This document shows positions 7,942-11,063 of a stretch of 11,063 bases of DNA, piece after piece. The position numbers were made by a program, and so were the translations under genes. Each line of letters starts with the position of its first letter. The stretch's first letter is position 1. Where the stretch lies: positions 36,827 to 47,889 of the forward strand of contig DCHU01000054.1 of NCBI GenBank assembly GCA_002314915.1, written 5' to 3'. The notes below the pieces were generated by a model. It ran no database searches and was not told the DNA's origin. It worked only from the letters and a program-made list of their open reading frames with translations. This stretch comes from Caryophanales bacterium UBA1744 (GTDB taxonomy: Bacteria; Bacillota_I; Bacilli_A; RFN20; CAG-826).

Positions 7942-9230
7942 TCCCTTCAAATGAATACGCAACTAGACGTCAGAGAATTATCTCGGTCATGGAAGAAGAC
8001 AGCATTATGGTCTTGTTCTCAGGAGTCGAGAAAGTATCCAGCGCTGACGAATTCTACCCATTCGAAGTCAACCGTAACTTCTATTACCTCACTGGTATCG
8101 ACCAGCCTGACTCAAGCTTAATCTTGGTCAACACTGATGGCGAAATCAGAGAATTCCTCTTCGTCTCGCCATTCGATCCAGTTAAAGAGAAATGGTACGG
8201 AAAGAGACTCACGCTTCAGGAAGCGACAAAGATTTCTGGAATTTCAAACGCTCAGATCAACACAACCGTCATGGATAAGGTTGCAGCGATTCTTGACCCA
8301 GGACTTGCTCAGTTTGGAGCAGTCAGTCACGTTTATCTCGATTTAGAACCTGAAATCAAGATCGCAGACGAGATGACAACAAAAGACTATAGAGACACCA
8401 TCAGCAAGTTATTCCCTTCTGTTGAAATCCTTGACGCATACCCACTAATCACAACATTGAGACTTAGAAAGTCTTCGAGAGAAGTCGAGGAATTTAGAAG
8501 CGCAATCCGCACAACAAAACTCGGTATTTACTCAGTCTTCAATGCAATGGCTGACGGTAAGAGAGAATATGAAATGGCAGATCTCTTCCTTCACACAATC
8601 AATGATGACAATGGTTATCAGGGACTTGCTTTCCCAACCATTATGGCAGCAGGAAAGAATGGCACATGCTTACACTACAGAACACTTCAGGCAGGCATGC
8701 GTGATGGCGACCTCCTCCTCATGGATTTAGGCGCTAGATGCGGTTACTACTGTGCCGATGTTACGCGTACAGTCCCAGTTAACGGCAAATTTACAAAGGA
8801 GCAGAAAGAGGTCTACAACATAGTCCTCGGCGCTAACAAATTGGTCGCAAAAATGCTCAAGCCAGGCGTTACGATTGAGGAACTTCAGCAGGCAACAATC
8901 ATGTATCTTGCTGATGAGTGTTTGGCAAAAGGCTTCATCAAGAAAAAAGAAGACATCATGAATTACTATTACCATGGAGTCTCTCATCTCATCGGTCTCG
9001 ACACTCATGATGCATACTTTGCCCCATGCTCCCGAGAATATAAGAAATTGAAACTTATGCCAGGAATGATTATCTCTGATGAGCCAGGATTATATATGGC
9101 CGACAGAGGTATCGGAATCCGTATCGAAGATGATCTTCTTGTCACTGAAGATGGATGCGAAGTCTTAACCGCTGAAATCATCAAGGAAGTCGATGATATC
9201 GAGGCATATTTAGCGACAAAGAACAAATAA
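7938..9230 (+). CDS. pepP: Xaa-Pro aminopeptidase, M24B metallopeptidase
   Basis: This cytosolic enzyme removes an N-terminal residue that precedes proline, helping to recycle Pro-containing peptides. Its 430 residues are close to E. coli PepP (about 440). An N-terminal AMP_N domain covers roughly 1-165, including FYYLTGIDQPDSSLIL at 48-63. The pita-bread catalytic domain follows from about 180. All expected dinuclear metal ligands are visible: Asp263 and Asp274 in LMDLGARCGYYCADVTRT, His350 in HGVSHLIG, Glu382 in DEPG and Glu397 in RIEDD. The supporting His246 (LHY) and His357 (DTHD) are also present. The AMP_N domain and HGxSHxxG motif favour PepP over the shorter prolidase PepQ, though specificity cannot be proved from sequence. 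It overlaps yigZ by 4 bases, so translation is probably coupled, and it ends at a terminator. Confidence 0.95.
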   Translation: MIPSNEYATRRQRIISVMEEDSIMVLFSGVEKVSSADEFYPFEVNRNFYYLTGIDQPDSSLILVNTDGEIREFLFVSPFDPVKEKWYGKRLTLQEATKISGISNAQINTTVMDKVAAILDPGLAQFGAVSHVYLDLEPEIKIADEMTTKDYRDTISKLFPSVEILDAYPLITTLRLRKSSREVEEFRSAIRTTKLGIYSVFNAMADGKREYEMADLFLHTINDDNGYQGLAFPTIMAAGKNGTCLHYRTLQAGMRDGDLLLMDLGARCGYYCADVTRTVPVNGKFTKEQKEVYNIVLGANKLVAKMLKPGVTIEELQQATIMYLADECLAKGFIKKKEDIMNYYYHGVSHLIGLDTHDAYFAPCSREYKKLKLMPGMIISDEPGLYMADRGIGIRIEDDLLVTEDGCEVLTAEIIKEVDDIEAYLATKNK

Positions 9231-9235
9231 TCATC

Positions 9236-9265
9236 AAGCCCGCATCAATGTGGGCTTTTTCTTTT
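9236..9265 (+). terminator. Intrinsic terminator after pepP
   Basis: The stem AGCCCGCA (9237-9244) pairs with TGTGGGCT (9249-9256) through one G-U pair and a TCAA loop, extendable by A9236-T9257. It is followed by a T-rich tail, TTTTT-C-TTTT, to 9265. It begins 5 bases after the pepP stop and separates the group ending in pepP from glpK. Confidence 0.93.
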
Positions 9266-9272
9266 GCTTATA

Positions 9273-9289
9273 GAGTTTATAATAAACTC
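9273..9289 (+). promoter_or_regulatory. glpK promoter -10 within a perfect dyad; leaderless start predicted
   Basis: TATAAT at 9278-9283 is a consensus -10, and only 8 bases separate it from the glpK ATG at 9292. Transcription would start about at the ATG, and no Shine-Dalgarno sequence is present. A good -35 is missing: a 17-base spacer would put CTTTTT, from the terminator T-tract, there. The hexamer is embedded in GAGTTTAT-A-ATAAACTC, a perfect 8-bp inverted repeat centred at 9281. This could be an operator, or a symmetric -10 that also fires leftward, since the opposite strand reads TATTAT. Confidence 0.72.
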
Positions 9290-9291
9290 AT

Positions 9292-10773
9292 ATGAAGAAA
9301 TATATCTTGGCTGTAGACCAGGGCACCACATCGACGCGTGCCATTTTAATCAACAAAAAGGGCGAGGAAGTTTATAAGGCTCAGCGCCCAGTCGATTGCT
9401 ATTTCCCAAAAGCGGGATGGGTAGAACAAAGCGCGGATAACATTTGGGTATCCGTTGTTGACGTCATCAATGAACTTATGATTGTCAGTAGCGCAAAATG
9501 GGAGGAGATTGCCGGTATCGGCATAACCAACCAACGTGAGACGACAATCGTTTGGGATAAAACAACAGGAAGAGCGATTCACAACGCTATCGTCTGGCAG
9601 TCCAAACAGACTCAGAAGATTTGCGATCGCTATGAAAAAAAGAAATCATTTATCGCGGATAGAACCGGTTTAAGACTTAATCCTTATTTCTCCGCATCAA
9701 AGATTAGATTCATCCTTGAAGCCGTTCCAGGAGCGGAAGAGAAGGCTAAAAAAGGCGAGCTTATGTTTGGCACAATCGAAACATGGCTCATTTATAAGAT
9801 GACTAATGGAGCGGTTCATGCAACAGATGTTTCAAACGCATCTCGTACCGCGATTTTCAACATCTATGATATGAAATGGGACGAGGATCTTTGCAAACTT
9901 TGGAAAGTTCCAACCGCAATGCTTCCGGAAGTCAAAGATTCTTCATGTGACTTTGGAGAGGCTTCATTCTTCCCTGGACATGTGCATATCTATGGCGTGG
10001 CAGGTGACCAGCAATCTGCATTATTCGGACAGTGCTGTTTCAAAGAAGGCGAATCAAAGAATACCTATGGAACTGGCTGCTTCATGCTCATGAACACAGG
10101 TTCTAATCCGATTAAGACCAAGTCTGGTTTATTAACCACGGTCGCTTGGAGAATTAATGGTAAGACAACCTATGCTCTTGAAGGATCTGTCTTCATTGGC
10201 GGTGCAGTAGTGCAATGGGTCCGTGACCAGACAAGATGGATCGAAGACTCAAAGGATTCCGAATACTATGCATCAAAAGTACCAGATACAGCAGGTGTTT
10301 ACTTTGTTCCTGCATTCGTTGGTCTTGGAACGCCATATTGGGATGATGATGCAAGAGGCGCAATCTTTGGTTTAACGCGTGGCGCTGATAGACACCACAT
10401 CACAAGAGCTGCCATCTATTCCATCGCATACCAGTCAAAAGATGTTATTGATACGATGAGAAAAGACGCAAATCTCGACCTCCCTGTTCTTAAGGTAGAC
10501 GGCGGTGCTTCTGCTAACGCAATGCTTATGCAGTTCCAGTCAGATATCCTCCAGTGTGAGGTTCGCATTCCTAAGAACGTTGAAACAACCGCATTAGGTG
10601 CGGGTTACCTAGCTGGTCTTGCCTGCGGATTCTGGAAAGACCTAGCAGAAATTGAGAAGAACATGGGTATCCAGAAGAGGTTCTTCCCAACAATGGATCC
10701 AGATGAAGCTGACAAACTTTGTCGCGGATGGGCGAAAGCTGTCACCGCAACGCGTGCATTCAAGACAAAGTAA
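9292..10773 (+). CDS. glpK: Glycerol kinase
   Basis: This FGGY-family enzyme phosphorylates glycerol with ATP to sn-glycerol 3-phosphate in the cytosol, feeding glycolysis and phospholipid synthesis. Its 493 residues match the usual 495-505. Visible motifs are the N-terminal phosphate loop DQGTTSTR (9-16), the glycerol-binding Arg82-Glu83 in TNQRETT, Tyr132 in NPYFSASK, the catalytic Asp239 in AGDQQ, NTYGTGCFMLMNTG (257-270), LEGSVF (296-301), VPAFVGLGTPYW (339-350) and KVDGGAS (401-407). The body resembles the Bacillus enzyme, but the loop before AGDQQ is about three residues shorter. It reads FFPGHVHIYG where Bacilli carry YHFFG, so the HPr-phosphorylated His seems absent. The E. coli fructose-1,6-bisphosphate site (GKGGTR) is absent too. 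The gene has its own promoter after a terminator and no glp neighbours in view. Confidence 0.97.
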   Translation: MKKYILAVDQGTTSTRAILINKKGEEVYKAQRPVDCYFPKAGWVEQSADNIWVSVVDVINELMIVSSAKWEEIAGIGITNQRETTIVWDKTTGRAIHNAIVWQSKQTQKICDRYEKKKSFIADRTGLRLNPYFSASKIRFILEAVPGAEEKAKKGELMFGTIETWLIYKMTNGAVHATDVSNASRTAIFNIYDMKWDEDLCKLWKVPTAMLPEVKDSSCDFGEASFFPGHVHIYGVAGDQQSALFGQCCFKEGESKNTYGTGCFMLMNTGSNPIKTKSGLLTTVAWRINGKTTYALEGSVFIGGAVVQWVRDQTRWIEDSKDSEYYASKVPDTAGVYFVPAFVGLGTPYWDDDARGAIFGLTRGADRHHITRAAIYSIAYQSKDVIDTMRKDANLDLPVLKVDGGASANAMLMQFQSDILQCEVRIPKNVETTALGAGYLAGLACGFWKDLAEIEKNMGIQKRFFPTMDPDEADKLCRGWAKAVTATRAFKTK

Positions 10774-10782
10774 GTTTAGAAT

Positions 10783-10800
10783 CACCCTATAATTAAGGTG
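10783..10800 (+). promoter_or_regulatory. Promoter -10 within a dyad before the last gene; leaderless start predicted
   Basis: TATAAT at 10788-10793 lies exactly 8 bases before the ATG at 10802, the same geometry as glpK. It is flanked by CACC (10783-10786) and GGTG (10797-10800), an imperfect dyad centred within one base of the -10 centre. No convincing -35 is seen; the region would fall inside the end of glpK. AAGGTG is only 1 base from the ATG, too close to act as a ribosome site. No intrinsic terminator is visible in the 28 bases after glpK, so readthrough is also possible. Confidence 0.6.
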
Positions 10801-10801
10801 T

Positions 10802-11063
10802 ATGGCAGAAAGAAAGGTTTTAGAAAAACTAAAAAACGCAGTCGTGATTGCTCCTCGTGAACTTCACGACTCTTTCTTATGCATCAAAAACGAACATCCC
10901 GACTACGACTTCCAAGTTATGGATATCGAATCCTTTATTTCGATGTTCACATATCAGTACGACGATAGAGCTGTCCAAGATTTGCTTCAAAGAGAGATTC
11001 CGTATAGACGTGCGCTTGAGATGCTTAAGCTCATGTCATCAAAGAATTGCCTCTCGCTTTTGA
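10802..11063 (+). CDS. Unidentified protein, N-terminal fragment (3'-partial)
   Basis: An open frame of 87 codons runs from the ATG at 10802 to the window end with no stop. It begins MAERKVLEKLKNAVVIAPRE and continues with LHDSFLCIKNEHPDYDFQV, then ESFISMFTYQYDDRAV. The pattern of a beta strand (AVVIAPRE), a helix and a second strand (FQVMDIESF) suggests a nucleotide-binding-like alpha/beta fold. It loosely recalls the N-terminus of AddB-like or UvrD-like helicase/nuclease proteins, where an APxRE-type segment precedes a domain naming the next strand; that identification is a guess. The start is supported by the promoter geometry upstream and by codon use like that of the neighbours. An overlapping frame from 10848 has a shadow-like composition and should not be preferred. 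Confidence 0.75.
   Translation, partial: MAERKVLEKLKNAVVIAPRELHDSFLCIKNEHPDYDFQVMDIESFISMFTYQYDDRAVQDLLQREIPYRRALEMLKLMSSKNCLSLL

Noticed and set aside
10783..10800. The dyad after glpK as an intrinsic terminator
   Set aside because: The stem is only 4 bp with a 10-base loop and no T-tract follows; a promoter element fits better.
10848..11063. A 71-codon + strand frame ending at the window edge
   Set aside because: It overlaps the frame from 10802, which has normal codon use, a promoter at the right distance and a plausible protein fold. The 71-codon product is Ser/Ile/Arg-rich and has no start signal.
1..11063. tRNA, rRNA, CRISPR array, insertion sequence or phage features
   Set aside because: No cloverleaf, spaced identical direct repeats, transposase motif or terminal inverted repeats were seen; nearly every base is within a coding region.

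Overview
The window looks like part of a compact genome from the Bacillota, probably class Bacilli and possibly one of the uncultured gut lineages related to Mollicutes. That placement is an inference. It rests on the Bacillus-like body of the glycerol kinase, the moderately AT-rich sequence, same-strand tightly packed genes, and a mixture of Shine-Dalgarno and apparently leaderless starts. The standard bacterial code fits: Trp is TGG throughout, and TGA is used as a real stop at the yigZ/pepP junction.

Layout, all on the + strand. Positions 1-7328 hold one enormous reading frame that is already open at the left edge, so its true N-terminus lies outside the window. It encodes at least 2,434 residues of acidic, Asp/Ser/Leu/Ile-rich protein with no enzyme motif I recognise. 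It is built largely from diverged tandem units of about 200-230 residues. Its last 11 bases overlap the start of a YigZ/IMPACT-family gene (7318-7941), which overlaps by ATGA a Xaa-Pro aminopeptidase of family M24B (7938-9230). A hairpin plus T-tract closes this group (9236-9265). Glycerol kinase follows (9292-10773). After only 28 bases comes the start of an unidentified gene that runs off the right edge (10802 onward).

Regulation. pepP has a textbook AAAGGAGG ribosome site. glpK and the last gene have none; each has TATAAT exactly 8 bases before its ATG, inside a dyad centred on that hexamer, which predicts leaderless or nearly leaderless mRNAs. A third dyad sits 2 bases before the yigZ ATG.

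How the genes relate. YigZ and PepP are housekeeping proteins and look translationally coupled. GlpK feeds glycerol into glycolysis and lipid synthesis; no glpF, glpO or glpD is in view. The functional link between these genes and the giant repeat protein is unclear. The giant protein is the least explained and most interesting object here, followed by the dyad-at-the-start-codon pattern.
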